Shown here one piece after another: positions 1 through 6,788 of a DNA stretch of 8,146 bases. The position numbers were made by a program, and so were the translations under genes. The notes under the pieces are model-generated. The model made no database searches and was not told the origin of the DNA. It saw nothing but the letters and a program-made list of their open reading frames with translations. Each line of letters opens with the position of its first letter. The first letter of the stretch is position 1. The stretch spans positions 1-8,146 of the forward strand of contig CALAUK010000113.1 in the NCBI GenBank assembly GCA_937892135.1, given 5' to 3'. Origin of the DNA: an uncultured Clostridia bacterium (lineage in GTDB: Bacteria; Bacillota; Clostridia; UBA1381; UMGS1253).

Positions 1-700
1 TAATAGATTGCGGACATAACGGAAAAGCTGTAATTCGTGCGCTTGAGGAGATTAATATAAATCCCGAAGAGATTGATGCCATTTTGATAACGCACGAGCA
101 TACTGACCATATACAAGGCGCAGGAGTTTTTTCAAGAAAATATGATGTTCCCATATACGCAACCAAAAAAACATGGGAAGCAATCTTCTCTTCGCGCTTT
201 AATATTGGAAAAATAGATAAAGATAACATAAGGTTTATAGAAGCTTTTACCTTAAACTCTATGCCTTTAATACCCCACACGACTCAGCGGACCCCGTAGG
301 CTATAATATCTATGCAGACGGCAAAAAGCTTTCAGTGGCAACCGATATGGGCAAGGTTGATAAAGACGTTGTAGAGTGTCTTTTAGGAAGCGAGAGCATA
401 CTTTTAGAATCTAATCACGATATAGATATGTTAAAAAACGGTATATATCCGTACTATTTAAAGCAAAGAATTCTTGGAATAAAGGGGCATCTTTCAAACG
501 AAAGCTCGGCAAAAATCACTGCATGCCTTGCTAAAAACGGCACAAGAAAAATCGTTTTAGGCCATCTTTCCGCCGAAAACAATTCCGCTGAAAAAGCCTA
601 TGCGGCATCAAAAAATGCCATTGAAGAAGCGGGCAAAGAAATAGGTACAGATGTTGAGCTAAAAATCGCAAACCGCTTTGAGATAACAAATCTTTTGTAA
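1..700 (+). pseudogene. walJ: WalJ/YycJ-type MBL-fold hydrolase, 5'-partial and frameshifted
   Basis: Metallo-beta-lactamase-fold hydrolase of the YycJ/WalJ family, which belongs to the walRK (cell-wall stress) locus of Firmicutes and has been linked to exonuclease activity. The start lies left of the window. Reading begins in the frame of position 3 (IDCGHNGKAV) and shows the metal-binding HxHxDH motif as THEHTDH at about 81-101. That frame ends at the TAG of 297-299. The rest of the protein is in the frame of position 2, open from 227 to the TAA at 698-700. It contains TPHDSADPVGYN (272-307), LLESNHDIDMLKNG (404-445) and GHLSNE (485-502), all typical of the family. Homology places the break at about 246-262, where frame one reads EAFTLN and frame two reads LYAFNTPHD. 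From memory of homologues about three residues are also missing there, which fits a deletion of about 10 bases better than one lost base. It may be a real mutation or an assembly error. rlmH follows at 713, the usual neighbour. Confidence 0.85.
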
Positions 701-712
701 GGAGTTTTTATT

Positions 713-1192
713 TTGAACATTAATATTATTGCCGTTGGTAAATTAAAAGAAAAATACTGGGTTGAAGCACTTTGTGAATATTTAAAAAGAATAAGCCGTT
801 TTGCAAAGATTACCATAACCGAAATTCCCGATAAAAAAATCCCCGATAATGCCTCTGACAAGGAAGAACTGGCTGTAATTGAGGCTGAGGGCGAGGCAAT
901 TTTTTCAAAAATTAAAGACTCGCACTTTGTTTTTGCACTTTGCGTTGAGGGAAAACAATTAGACTCAATAGAATTTTCAAAGAAGATATCTGATATAGCG
1001 CTTAGCGGAAAAAGCGATATTGATTTTATAATCGGCGGCTCTTTGGGATTATCAGAAAGAATCAAAAAACGCGCTGATTTTAAGCTGAGCTTTTCAAAAA
1101 TGACTTTCCCCCATCAGCTTATGAGAGTTGTTTTGCTAGAGCAGATTTACCGCTCATTTAAAATATTAAATAACGAAACATATCACAAATAA
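713..1192 (+). CDS. rlmH: 23S rRNA (pseudouridine1915-N3)-methyltransferase RlmH
   Basis: Small SPOUT-class (alpha/beta-knot) methyltransferase that uses S-adenosylmethionine to methylate N3 of pseudouridine 1915 in helix 69 of 23S rRNA; it works as a dimer on assembled ribosomes. The 159 residues match the family's usual length. Visible landmarks are the N-terminal NIIAVGKLKEKYW, the SAM-binding glycine loop GGSLGLS at 108-114, and the C-terminal PHQLMRVVLLEQIYRSFKI followed by the terminal YHK that closes the family. The start is TTG at 713: AAGGAG at 699-704, overlapping the upstream stop codon, lies 8 nt before it. Only 12 nt separate it from the walJ stop, so the two are probably co-transcribed and may be translationally coupled. 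A terminator begins in its last codon. Synteny with WalJ matches Firmicutes such as Bacillus. Identification is secure. Confidence 0.97.
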   Translation: MNINIIAVGKLKEKYWVEALCEYLKRISRFAKITITEIPDKKIPDNASDKEELAVIEAEGEAIFSKIKDSHFVFALCVEGKQLDSIEFSKKISDIALSGKSDIDFIIGGSLGLSERIKKRADFKLSFSKMTFPHQLMRVVLLEQIYRSFKILNNETYHK

Positions 1193-1217
1193 AAAAAGAC
1201 CGTTAAGGTCTTTTTTT
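1191..1217. terminator. bidirectional Rho-independent terminator between rlmH and dtd
   Basis: AAAAAAAGACC (1191-1201), loop GTTAA (1202-1206) and GGTCTTTTTTT (1207-1217) form an 11-bp stem, A/U pairs below a GACC/GGTC core, giving a T run on either strand. It overlaps the stop codon of rlmH (1190-1192) on the plus strand and that of dtd (1216-1218) on the minus strand, so it can end both convergent transcripts. The core is only four G/C-containing pairs, so efficiency is uncertain. Confidence 0.85.
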
Positions 1218-1659
1218 ATTTTGGGCTTTCAATTTCTATTGTTACAGGCCCGTCATTAACAAGGGCGATTTTCATATCTGCACCAAACTCCCCTGTCACA
1301 ACCGAAACGCCATAACTTTTGCATTTTTCGATAAAATACTCATAAAGAGGAATTGCTTTATCAGGACCTGCTGCTTCAGTAAAGTTAGGCCTTTTTCCTT
1401 TTCTGCAGTTTCCGTAAAGAGTGAAGTTTGAAACTATCATAAGCTCGCCGCCCGCATCTTTTAAAGATACGTTCATCTTTCCCTCTTCATCTTCAAAAAT
1501 TCTTAAACCACAACACTTTTCAGCAAGAAAATCAGCATCCTTTGTTGTATCATCGTGAGTTATGCCAACTAAAACAACAAAGCCCTTGCCTATGCTTCGT
1601 GTAATTTCGGAGTTAATATCTATCGTTGCCTCCAAAACCCTTTGTATTATAACTTTCAT
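1216..1659 (-). CDS. dtd: D-aminoacyl-tRNA deacylase
   Basis: Homodimeric cytosolic enzyme that hydrolyses D-amino acids (and glycine mischarged on tRNA-Ala) from tRNA, keeping D-residues out of translation. The 147 residues are the normal family length. The N-terminus MKVIIQRVLEATI fits. The two active-site motifs that meet across the dimer are SNFTL at 77-81 (usual form SQFTL, so Gln is replaced by Asn) and NDGPVT at 135-140, which contains the Gly-Pro pair that excludes L-amino acids. LRIFEDEEGKMN (52-63) and KGKRPNF (87-93) are also typical. ATG at 1659 is preceded by AAGGAGG with good spacing. The gene lies behind the transporter operon terminator (1681-1710) with only about 21 nt between terminator and start codon, so its transcription must come from read-through or from a promoter inside the upstream permease gene. 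It ends inside the convergent terminator shared with rlmH. Confidence 0.96.
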   Translation of the reverse strand: MKVIIQRVLEATIDINSEITRSIGKGFVVLVGITHDDTTKDADFLAEKCCGLRIFEDEEGKMNVSLKDAGGELMIVSNFTLYGNCRKGKRPNFTEAAGPDKAIPLYEYFIEKCKSYGVSVVTGEFGADMKIALVNDGPVTIEIESPK

Positions 1660-1680
1660 AGAATCCTCCTTATTCTTTAT

Positions 1681-1710
1681 AAAAAACGCAGTAAAATTAC
1701 TGCGTTTTTT
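1681..1710 (-). terminator. strong intrinsic terminator after the transporter operon
   Basis: AAAAAACGCAGTAA (1681-1694) pairs with TTACTGCGTTTTTT (1697-1710) around two A residues, a perfect 14-bp inverted repeat whose practical core is GCAGTA/TACTGC with a 4-nt loop. It has a T run on both strands but sits just 2 nt past the stop of the second permease gene on the minus strand, so its natural role is ending the purine-transport transcript. dtd follows directly on the same strand, so some read-through is likely needed for dtd. Confidence 0.87.
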
Positions 1711-1712
1711 AT

Positions 1713-2699
1713 CTATCGTTCTTCTCTGAAATACGGCAAGCCAAGAGCTGCAGGAGGTTGATTTTCCTTTTTGTCTCTAATGCTTGTAATAATCAAAACC
1801 AAAATGGTTACAGCATAAGGAAGCATTTCAAAAAGCTTCTTTGTGCTTACCGTGATATTCGGAACATACATTGGAATAACATATAAAAATCCAAAAAGTA
1901 TGGAACCTAAAATACTAAGTGACGGACGCCATACTGAGAAAATAACAAGCGCAATAGCAAGCCATCCTCTGTCGCCAAAGCCATTGTTTGACCATACGCC
2001 GTTTGCATAGTCCATAACGTAATAAAGTCCGCCAAGTCCTGCAATTGAACTACCGATACAGGTTGAAAGATATTTATACTTTGTAACGTTAATGCCTGCC
2101 GCATCTGCAGTTCCGGGGCTTTCACCAACCGCTCTCAAATGAAGACCGGTTCTTGTTTTGTTTAAAACGTGAGATGAAATAAGCGCAACAATAATCGCTA
2201 CATACACCAAAAAGCCATACGATAAGAACACATCGCCAAACCAACCAAGTTTATCTGCAAACGGAAGCTCTGTCTTAAAAGCCGTACTTGTTGCAGCCAA
2301 CGAAATTGAAGGAACATCTGTGTTAACAAGCTTAATCAAAGAACCGCCAAAGAAGTTTCCTATGCCGATACCAAAGGTTGTTAAGGCAAGACCTGTAACA
2401 TTTTGATTAGCGCGTAATGTAACTGTTAAGAAGCAGTAAATAAGTCCCATTAAAGCAGAGCCTATAAGAGAGCAGATAAGAGGTATAAATATTGTCAAAA
2501 ACGGATTTAACATCTCTGCCGATGCCACGCTGTGCTCATAAAGAAACGAGCCTGCAACACCGCTTATAGCGCCAACATACATAATTCCCGGAATACCTAA
2601 GTTAAGGTGTCCTGATTTTTCTGTCAGAATTTCACCTGTTGAGCCGAAAAGCAGAGGAGTTCCCTGCATAACTGCACGCTGAATAATTGTTGCTATCAT
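1713..2699 (-). CDS. BMP-type nucleoside ABC transporter permease (NupQ/YufQ-like)
   Basis: Second permease subunit of a purine nucleoside/nucleobase importer of the branched-chain permease superfamily, 328 residues, integral membrane. The N-terminus MIATIIQRAVMQGTPLLFGSTGEILTEKSGHLNLG resembles the YufQ/RbsC-like start, in which the segment before EKSGHLNLGIPG is highly conserved. About eight hydrophobic segments follow. The cytoplasmic coupling loop that contacts the ATPase is visible as AVGESPGTADAAGINVTKYKY (about 190-210). ATG at 2699 has AGGAGG 7 nt upstream and overlaps the previous permease stop by four bases (ATGA, 2696-2699), implying translational coupling and 1:1 production with its partner. 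It is the last gene of the transporter block; the terminator starts 2 nt after its stop. Substrate is inferred from the BMP-family lipoprotein and xpt upstream; a related sugar or autoinducer importer is less likely. Confidence 0.9.
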   Translation of the reverse strand: MIATIIQRAVMQGTPLLFGSTGEILTEKSGHLNLGIPGIMYVGAISGVAGSFLYEHSVASAEMLNPFLTIFIPLICSLIGSALMGLIYCFLTVTLRANQNVTGLALTTFGIGIGNFFGGSLIKLVNTDVPSISLAATSTAFKTELPFADKLGWFGDVFLSYGFLVYVAIIVALISSHVLNKTRTGLHLRAVGESPGTADAAGINVTKYKYLSTCIGSSIAGLGGLYYVMDYANGVWSNNGFGDRGWLAIALVIFSVWRPSLSILGSILFGFLYVIPMYVPNITVSTKKLFEMLPYAVTILVLIITSIRDKKENQPPAALGLPYFREER

Positions 2700-3805
2700 A
2701 CATTCTCCTCCTTTTCCTTTTTGTTTAACTTAATTTTGTAATTTATAAAAAATTCTGAACCAATTATAAAGAAAATTATAATTCCCGTTATTATATCGGA
2801 GAAAGACGAATTAAGTCTGTAAACCTCCGAAATCTTTGATGCGCCTTTCTGAAGAAAAACTATAAGTAAAGATGTTAAAATCATAAACACGGGATTAAAC
2901 TTTGCAAGCCATGAAACCATAATAGCCGTAAAACCACGGCCTCCCGCTGTTTCACCTTTTATGGTATGGTCAGTTCCCGCAACAAGCAAAAATCCTGCAA
3001 TACCGCAAATAGCGCCTGAAATGGCCATAGTTCTTAAAACAACTTTTTTGACATTAATTCCTATATACTTAGCGGTATTTTCACTTTCACCAACAACAGA
3101 GATTTCATATCCCTGTTTACTGTACTTAAGATAAACATACATAATAATTGTAATAACAGCTACAACAAGTATATTTATAAAATACTGCTGACCAAAAAGT
3201 GTCGGCAAATGACCAAACTCCATTACTCTCGGCGTTCCTGAACCCTTAGGCACCGACCACTCCAGTGTAAAATACGCCACAATCTGAATCGCTATATAGT
3301 TCATCATAAGCGTAAACAGTGTTTCGTTGGAGTTAAATTTTGTTTTAAAGAATGCGGGAACAAGTCCCCAGACAGCACCCGCCACAACACTTGTTATAAA
3401 CATAACTAAAATAAGTAAAGGTGTGGAAAGCTTACCACCTAAATATATCATACAAAACGCAGTTGCAAGGCCACCTATAAGAATCTGCCCCCCTGCGCCT
3501 ATGTTCCAGAATTTCATCTTAAACGCCGGAGTTACCGCTAACGACACACACAATAAAATTGCAGTATTTTGCAAAAGATTCCACCTTAGTCTCGGAGTTC
3601 CGATTGCACCCTCAACCATAGAAACATACATTTTAACAGGGTTAATCTTTGTTAGCGCAACCGTTATAATTCCACACACAACAAGCGCCAGAAGCACAGA
3701 AACAATTCTTATTATCCATGCCTTCCACCATACTATATCGTCTCTTTTTGCAATATGGAAAGGAGAATTTGAAAGGGCTGTCCACAAATTATTCGCTTTT
3801 TTCAT
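2696..3805 (-). CDS. BMP-type nucleoside ABC transporter permease (NupP/YufP-like)
   Basis: First permease subunit, about 369-371 residues, forming the membrane channel with the next gene product. A cytoplasmic N-terminal tail of about 30 residues (rich in Lys/Trp, ending DDIVWWKAW) precedes a first membrane helix IVSVLLALVVCGIITVAL; further hydrophobic segments follow, including the conserved NIGAGGQILIGGL (about 103-115) and the coupling loop VVGESENTAKYIGINVKKVV (about 238-257). Two starts compete: ATG at 3811 lies 3 nt after AGGAGG, while ATG at 3805 lies 9 nt after it, closer to the usual spacing, so 3805 is preferred. Either start lies inside the end of the ATPase gene (17-23 nt overlap), and the stop overlaps the next permease start, so ATPase and both permeases form a tightly coupled set. 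The charged tail KLNKKEKEENV ends the protein in the cytoplasm. Confidence 0.9.
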   Translation of the reverse strand: MKKANNLWTALSNSPFHIAKRDDIVWWKAWIIRIVSVLLALVVCGIITVALTKINPVKMYVSMVEGAIGTPRLRWNLLQNTAILLCVSLAVTPAFKMKFWNIGAGGQILIGGLATAFCMIYLGGKLSTPLLILVMFITSVVAGAVWGLVPAFFKTKFNSNETLFTLMMNYIAIQIVAYFTLEWSVPKGSGTPRVMEFGHLPTLFGQQYFINILVVAVITIIMYVYLKYSKQGYEISVVGESENTAKYIGINVKKVVLRTMAISGAICGIAGFLLVAGTDHTIKGETAGGRGFTAIMVSWLAKFNPVFMILTSLLIVFLQKGASKISEVYRLNSSFSDIITGIIIFFIIGSEFFINYKIKLNKKEKEENV

Positions 3806-5351
3806 TTTCATTCTCCTCCTTTTCTTCCTGGTCGGAAGACTTTGTCATCAAAAGACCAATTTCTTCTTTTGTTGTGCTTCTTCCGTCAACAACGCCTGCG
3901 ATTTTTCCTGCGCCTATTACTAAAATCCTGTCGCAAAGCTCGATTAAAACGTCTAAATCTTCACCGACAAAAATAACCGCAACGCCTTTTTTCTTCTGTT
4001 CATTTAAAAGGTTGTAAATTGTATAAGAAGAGTTAATGTCAAGTCCTCTTACGGGGTATGCCGCCATTAACACTGTCGGCGAAGAAGAAATTTCTCTTCC
4101 TACAAGGATTTTTTGAACATTACCTCCCGAAAGTCTTCTTACGGGTGTGTTGGCAGACGGCGTAACAACCTCTAAACGCTCAATAATTTCTTCTGCCAGA
4201 GACTTCGGATTTTTCCTCTGAAGAAATACAGATTTACCCTTTTTATAGCTTCTGAGCATCATATTATCAACTATATCCATATTTCCGACAAGACCCATAC
4301 CAAGTCTGTCTTCCGGAACAAACGCAAGACGAACGCCCATCTGGCGAATCTGAAGAGGTGTTTTATCGCGAAGATTTTCCTCTTCGTCCGTCTTAGGATT
4401 ATGATAAATAATACTTCCCTCGTCAAGATGCTGAAGGCCCGCAATAGCTTCTAAAAGCTCACGCTGACCGCTTCCTGCAATACCTGCTATTCCAAGTATT
4501 TCGCCTGAGCGCGCAGCAAACGAAACATTATCTAAAAGCTTAATTCCCTCTCTGTTTTTGCAGCTTATATTAGAAACAACAAGTCTGTCAGAAACATTTT
4601 CAGGCTCACTTCTCTCAATGTTTAACGAAATCTTTTTACCAACCATCATTTCAGTAAGCTCTGCTTCATTTGTCTCTGCCGTTTTAACAGTTCCTATATA
4701 TTCACCCTTACGAAGAACGGCTACATTGTCAGATAACGACAACACCTCGTGCAGCTTATGAGTAATTATAATAATTGCCTTGCCGTTTTCTTTCATATTT
4801 CTTAAAACACGGAAGAGCTTAACAGTTTCCTGAGGAGTAAGCACAGCGGTAGGCTCGTCTAGAATTAAAATATCTGCACCACGGAACAATACCTTGATTA
4901 TTTCAACTGTCTGCTTTTCTGAAACCGACATTTCATATATCTTTTTATAAGGGTCAAGCTCAAAGCCGTACTGTGCGGTTATCTCATTAATTTTTTCAAT
5001 ATATTTAGGCATATCAAAGCCTTTTTCATCTTCAAGACCTAAAACAATGTTTTCCGCAGCAGAAAAAACATCAACAAGCTTAAAATGCTGATGAATCATA
5101 CCTATTTTATAGTTAAAGGCATCTTTGGGAGATGCAATAACAACCTCGTTGCCATCGATAAACATCTGCCCCGAATCGGGATAATAAATTCCCGAAACCA
5201 TATTCATAAGTGTTGTCTTTCCGCTTCCGTTTTCGCCAAGAATAGAAAGAATTTCTCCTTTTTTAACCTTAAGAGAAACGTTTTTATTTGCAACAACACT
5301 ACCAAAGGTTTTGGTTATATTTTTTAGTTCAAGAGCAATATTTTGTTCCAT
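3789..5351 (-). CDS. BMP-type nucleoside ABC transporter ATPase, two nucleotide-binding domains (NupO/YufO-like)
   Basis: Fused double ATP-binding subunit (520 residues) that powers purine nucleoside import. With Met at 5351 as residue 1, domain 1 has Walker A GENGSGKT (39-46), Q-loop Gln88, a degenerate signature MSVSEKQ (141-147), Walker B ILILDEPTAVL (161-171) and H-loop THKLHE (about 196). Domain 2 has a degenerate Walker A GIAGSGQRE without the catalytic Lys-Thr, a canonical signature LSGGNVQK, and a Walker B without Asp-Glu (MAAYPVRGLD). The pattern implies one working ATP site (Walker A of domain 1 with signature of domain 2), usual for this importer family. ATG at 5351 is preferred because GGAG (5358-5361) lies 6 nt before it; the upstream in-frame ATG at 5363 has only AAGAG touching it and would add four residues. 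The C-terminal tail (EEKEENENEKSE) is acidic and overlaps the first permease start. Confidence 0.93.
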   Translation of the reverse strand: MEQNIALELKNITKTFGSVVANKNVSLKVKKGEILSILGENGSGKTTLMNMVSGIYYPDSGQMFIDGNEVVIASPKDAFNYKIGMIHQHFKLVDVFSAAENIVLGLEDEKGFDMPKYIEKINEITAQYGFELDPYKKIYEMSVSEKQTVEIIKVLFRGADILILDEPTAVLTPQETVKLFRVLRNMKENGKAIIIITHKLHEVLSLSDNVAVLRKGEYIGTVKTAETNEAELTEMMVGKKISLNIERSEPENVSDRLVVSNISCKNREGIKLLDNVSFAARSGEILGIAGIAGSGQRELLEAIAGLQHLDEGSIIYHNPKTDEEENLRDKTPLQIRQMGVRLAFVPEDRLGMGLVGNMDIVDNMMLRSYKKGKSVFLQRKNPKSLAEEIIERLEVVTPSANTPVRRLSGGNVQKILVGREISSSPTVLMAAYPVRGLDINSSYTIYNLLNEQKKKGVAVIFVGEDLDVLIELCDRILVIGAGKIAGVVDGRSTTKEEIGLLMTKSSDQEEKEENENEKSE

Positions 5352-5357
5352 ATGATT

Positions 5358-5361
5358 CTCC
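5358..5361 (-). promoter_or_regulatory. ribosome binding site deciding the ATPase start
   Basis: On the minus strand, GGAG at 5361-5358 is followed by AATCAT and then the ATG at 5351, a near-ideal spacing of 6 nt. The GGAG itself overlaps the alternative upstream ATG (5363-5361), so ribosomes bound here would cover that codon. This favours the shorter protein. Confidence 0.6.
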
Positions 5362-5377
5362 ATCTCTTAAAATTTTT

Positions 5378-5417
5378 GCCATTTAATAAACACACACCCT
5401 CTTGCTTATTAAAGGGC
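5378..5417 (-). promoter_or_regulatory. stem-loop in the leader just before the ATPase gene
   Basis: On the minus-strand RNA, GCCCUUUAAUAA (5417-5406) can pair with UUAUUAAAUGGC (5389-5378): 11 of 12 pairs, with one C-U mismatch, around a 16-nt loop rich in G and U. It ends about 17 nt before the Shine-Dalgarno GGAG of the ATPase gene. There is no T run after it, so it is not a classic terminator. A role in mRNA stability or translation control is inference. Confidence 0.5.
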
Positions 5418-5437
5418 AAATAAATAAATAAATAAAT
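5418..5437. repeat. tetranucleotide repeat (AAAT)5
   Basis: Five perfect tandem copies of AAAT (TTTA on the transcribed sense) fill the space between the two stem-loops of the lipoprotein-ATPase intergenic region. It lies outside coding sequence, so copy-number change would alter spacing, not reading frame. Confidence 0.85.
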
Positions 5438-5440
5438 TTA

Positions 5441-5470
5441 ATATAGGGCGAAGTTTCCCCCGCCCTATAT
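5441..5470 (-). promoter_or_regulatory. GC-rich stem-loop after the lipoprotein gene (leaky terminator or mRNA stabiliser)
   Basis: ATATAGGGCG (5441-5450) and CGCCCTATAT (5461-5470) form a perfect 10-bp stem with a 10-nt loop, starting 14 nt after the lipoprotein stop codon on the minus strand. What follows in the transcript is TAAATTTATTTATTT, A+U-rich but not a solid U run, so complete termination is doubtful. Such hairpins after binding-protein genes commonly block 3' exonucleases or terminate partially, giving more binding protein than membrane subunits. That role is inferred from position. Confidence 0.65.
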
Positions 5471-5483
5471 CTAAAAAACAAAA

Positions 5484-6728
5484 TTAGAACATGCTGTTCA
5501 ATAGTGTAATACCATCAAGATTGATGTCGAAGTAAGGAGCTGAACGGAACTCAGACTCGTGGAAGTAACCATCTGCTACAACTTCTGTATCAGGTGTATA
5601 TGCTTCATCTGTATCAACGTCAGCCATGTAAGAGTCAAGTTTCTTACCTTCAACTGTGAATGTTTCTGTGTCGAATACTTTGATTTCGCCTGCGATTAGC
5701 TTAGCCTTAGCTTCTTCAATAGCTTCTTTTGTGCCTTCTGCAGCAACTGCTTCGTTAATGTCTGTTAGCTTAACAGAACCAGCCTCGAAGCCTTCACACC
5801 AGTCAGCAGCGATTTCTTCACCATTTAGGTTAGCATTGATTATATACTTAAAGTAAGGAGCCCAATCGATTCTTGAAGAAACGATAAATGTGTTGGGGCA
5901 AGCGCTCTGTGTGCTACCATTGTAAGAAACATTGTAAACACCTGCATTTTCACAAGCTGTGGGCGCACCCATAGAGTCAGCATGCTGGCTGATAAGCACA
6001 CAGTTGTTTGAAAGAAGCTTTGTTGCAGCTTCCTTTTCAAGAGCTTCATCGTACCAGCTTCCTGTAAACTGAACTTCCATTGTTACAGAGGGGCAAACTG
6101 ATTTTGCACCTAAATAGAAAGATGTGTAACCGGAAATAACTTCAGCGTATGTGAAAGCACCAACATAACCCATCTTAGCCTGGTCAGCTGTAATCTCGCC
6201 TGCTTCAATCATTTCGTTTAGCTTCATACCTGCTGCAACACCTGCAAGGTATCTGCCTTCGTAGATAGATGCAAACGCATTGTGGAAGTTAGGAAGATTC
6301 TTTGTGTGAGCTGTTGTACCTGTTGCATGACAGAACTGGACTTCAGGGTATTCTTCTGCAGCCTGGAATAAATAAGGCTCGTGTCCGAAGCTGTTTGCAA
6401 ATACTATGTCACAGCCCTCTTCAGCAAGCTCTGCCGCTTTTTCATAACACTCGATACCTTCAGGAATGTTTGTTTTGAAGATAACCTGCTCAGGAGAAAG
6501 ACCCAACTCAGCTGTTGCAGCTTCTGCAGCATCTAAGAAGTTTTTGTCATAAGTTGAGTTTTCATCATGTAGGAAGATAAAACCAATTTTGAAATCAGCA
6601 TCAATTTGTGTCTCCGCTACATTTCCGGCCTGTTCATCGATTTTACCATCGTTGCCGCATGATGCAAGCATGCCAACTGATGCTACAACCAAAACAGCAA
6701 CCATCAACAATGAAATGATTTTTTTCAT
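5484..6728 (-). CDS. BMP-family substrate-binding lipoprotein of a nucleoside ABC transporter
   Basis: Extracellular solute-binding lipoprotein (Bmp/PnrA/Med family), 414 residues, which captures a purine nucleoside or related ligand for the downstream importer. The signal peptide has a lysine start (MKKIISLLMVAVLVVASVG) and a lipobox LASC at 21-24, so Cys24 is the predicted lipidated residue. The mature domain opens with FKIGFIFLHDENSTYDKNF (about 46-64), matching the family's first strand and loop. Family-like stretches GCDIVFANSFGHE and GYVGAFTYAEVISGY follow, and the aromatic FTGSWYDEALEKEAA lies mid-protein. ATG at 6728 is chosen because AGGAGGG (6738-6744) lies about 9 nt before it and the signal peptide begins there; an in-frame ATG at 6782 would add an implausible 18-residue extension. 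It is 60 nt downstream of xpt on the same strand, with no convincing promoter between. The ligand is not shown by the sequence; xanthine, guanosine or inosine are reasonable guesses. Confidence 0.94.
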   Translation of the reverse strand: MKKIISLLMVAVLVVASVGMLASCGNDGKIDEQAGNVAETQIDADFKIGFIFLHDENSTYDKNFLDAAEAATAELGLSPEQVIFKTNIPEGIECYEKAAELAEEGCDIVFANSFGHEPYLFQAAEEYPEVQFCHATGTTAHTKNLPNFHNAFASIYEGRYLAGVAAGMKLNEMIEAGEITADQAKMGYVGAFTYAEVISGYTSFYLGAKSVCPSVTMEVQFTGSWYDEALEKEAATKLLSNNCVLISQHADSMGAPTACENAGVYNVSYNGSTQSACPNTFIVSSRIDWAPYFKYIINANLNGEEIAADWCEGFEAGSVKLTDINEAVAAEGTKEAIEEAKAKLIAGEIKVFDTETFTVEGKKLDSYMADVDTDEAYTPDTEVVADGYFHESEFRSAPYFDINLDGITLLNSMF

Positions 6729-6737
6729 TTTTAACAC

Positions 6738-6744
6738 CCTCCTG
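6738..6744 (-). promoter_or_regulatory. strong ribosome binding site of the lipoprotein gene
   Basis: AGGAGGG on the minus strand lies about 9 nt before the ATG at 6728 and fixes that start over the in-frame GTG (too close to the site) and the ATG at 6782. A short hairpin TGCC-AAAAA-GGCA (6755-6743) abuts and slightly overlaps the site; with only four pairs it is probably weak. Confidence 0.75.
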
Positions 6745-6788
6745 CCTTTTTGGCAAAAATATTTATGCAATAAAATTTGCAAACAATG

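Noticed and set aside
246..262. Possible programmed -1 frameshift in walJ, since CTTAAAC (251-257) in phase resembles the slippery heptamer TTTAAAC
   Set aside because: The first three bases are not identical, so the P-site tRNA would mispair after slipping; no clear downstream stem-loop or pseudoknot was seen, WalJ is not known to use frameshifting, and about three residues also seem lost. A deletion or sequence error is simpler.
598..1065. 155-codon minus-strand open frame over walJ and rlmH
   Set aside because: It lies antisense to rlmH, which is clearly identified, has no family-like motif and no ribosome binding site of note; it is a shadow frame.
3327..3923. 198-codon plus-strand open frame over the permease and ATPase genes
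   Set aside because: Antisense to two genes with clear family motifs; its low-complexity Phe/Ser-rich end mirrors the acidic tail and ribosome sites on the other strand.
5418..5437. AAAT repeat as a phase-variation switch of a coding frame
   Set aside because: It is intergenic, more than 60 bases before the ATPase start, and only five units long, so it cannot shift a reading frame.
6729..6788. Separate promoter for the lipoprotein gene (TTGTTT, 17 bp, AATATT)
   Set aside because: The -35 matches consensus at three of six positions and the -10 at four of six, no better than chance in such A+T-rich DNA.
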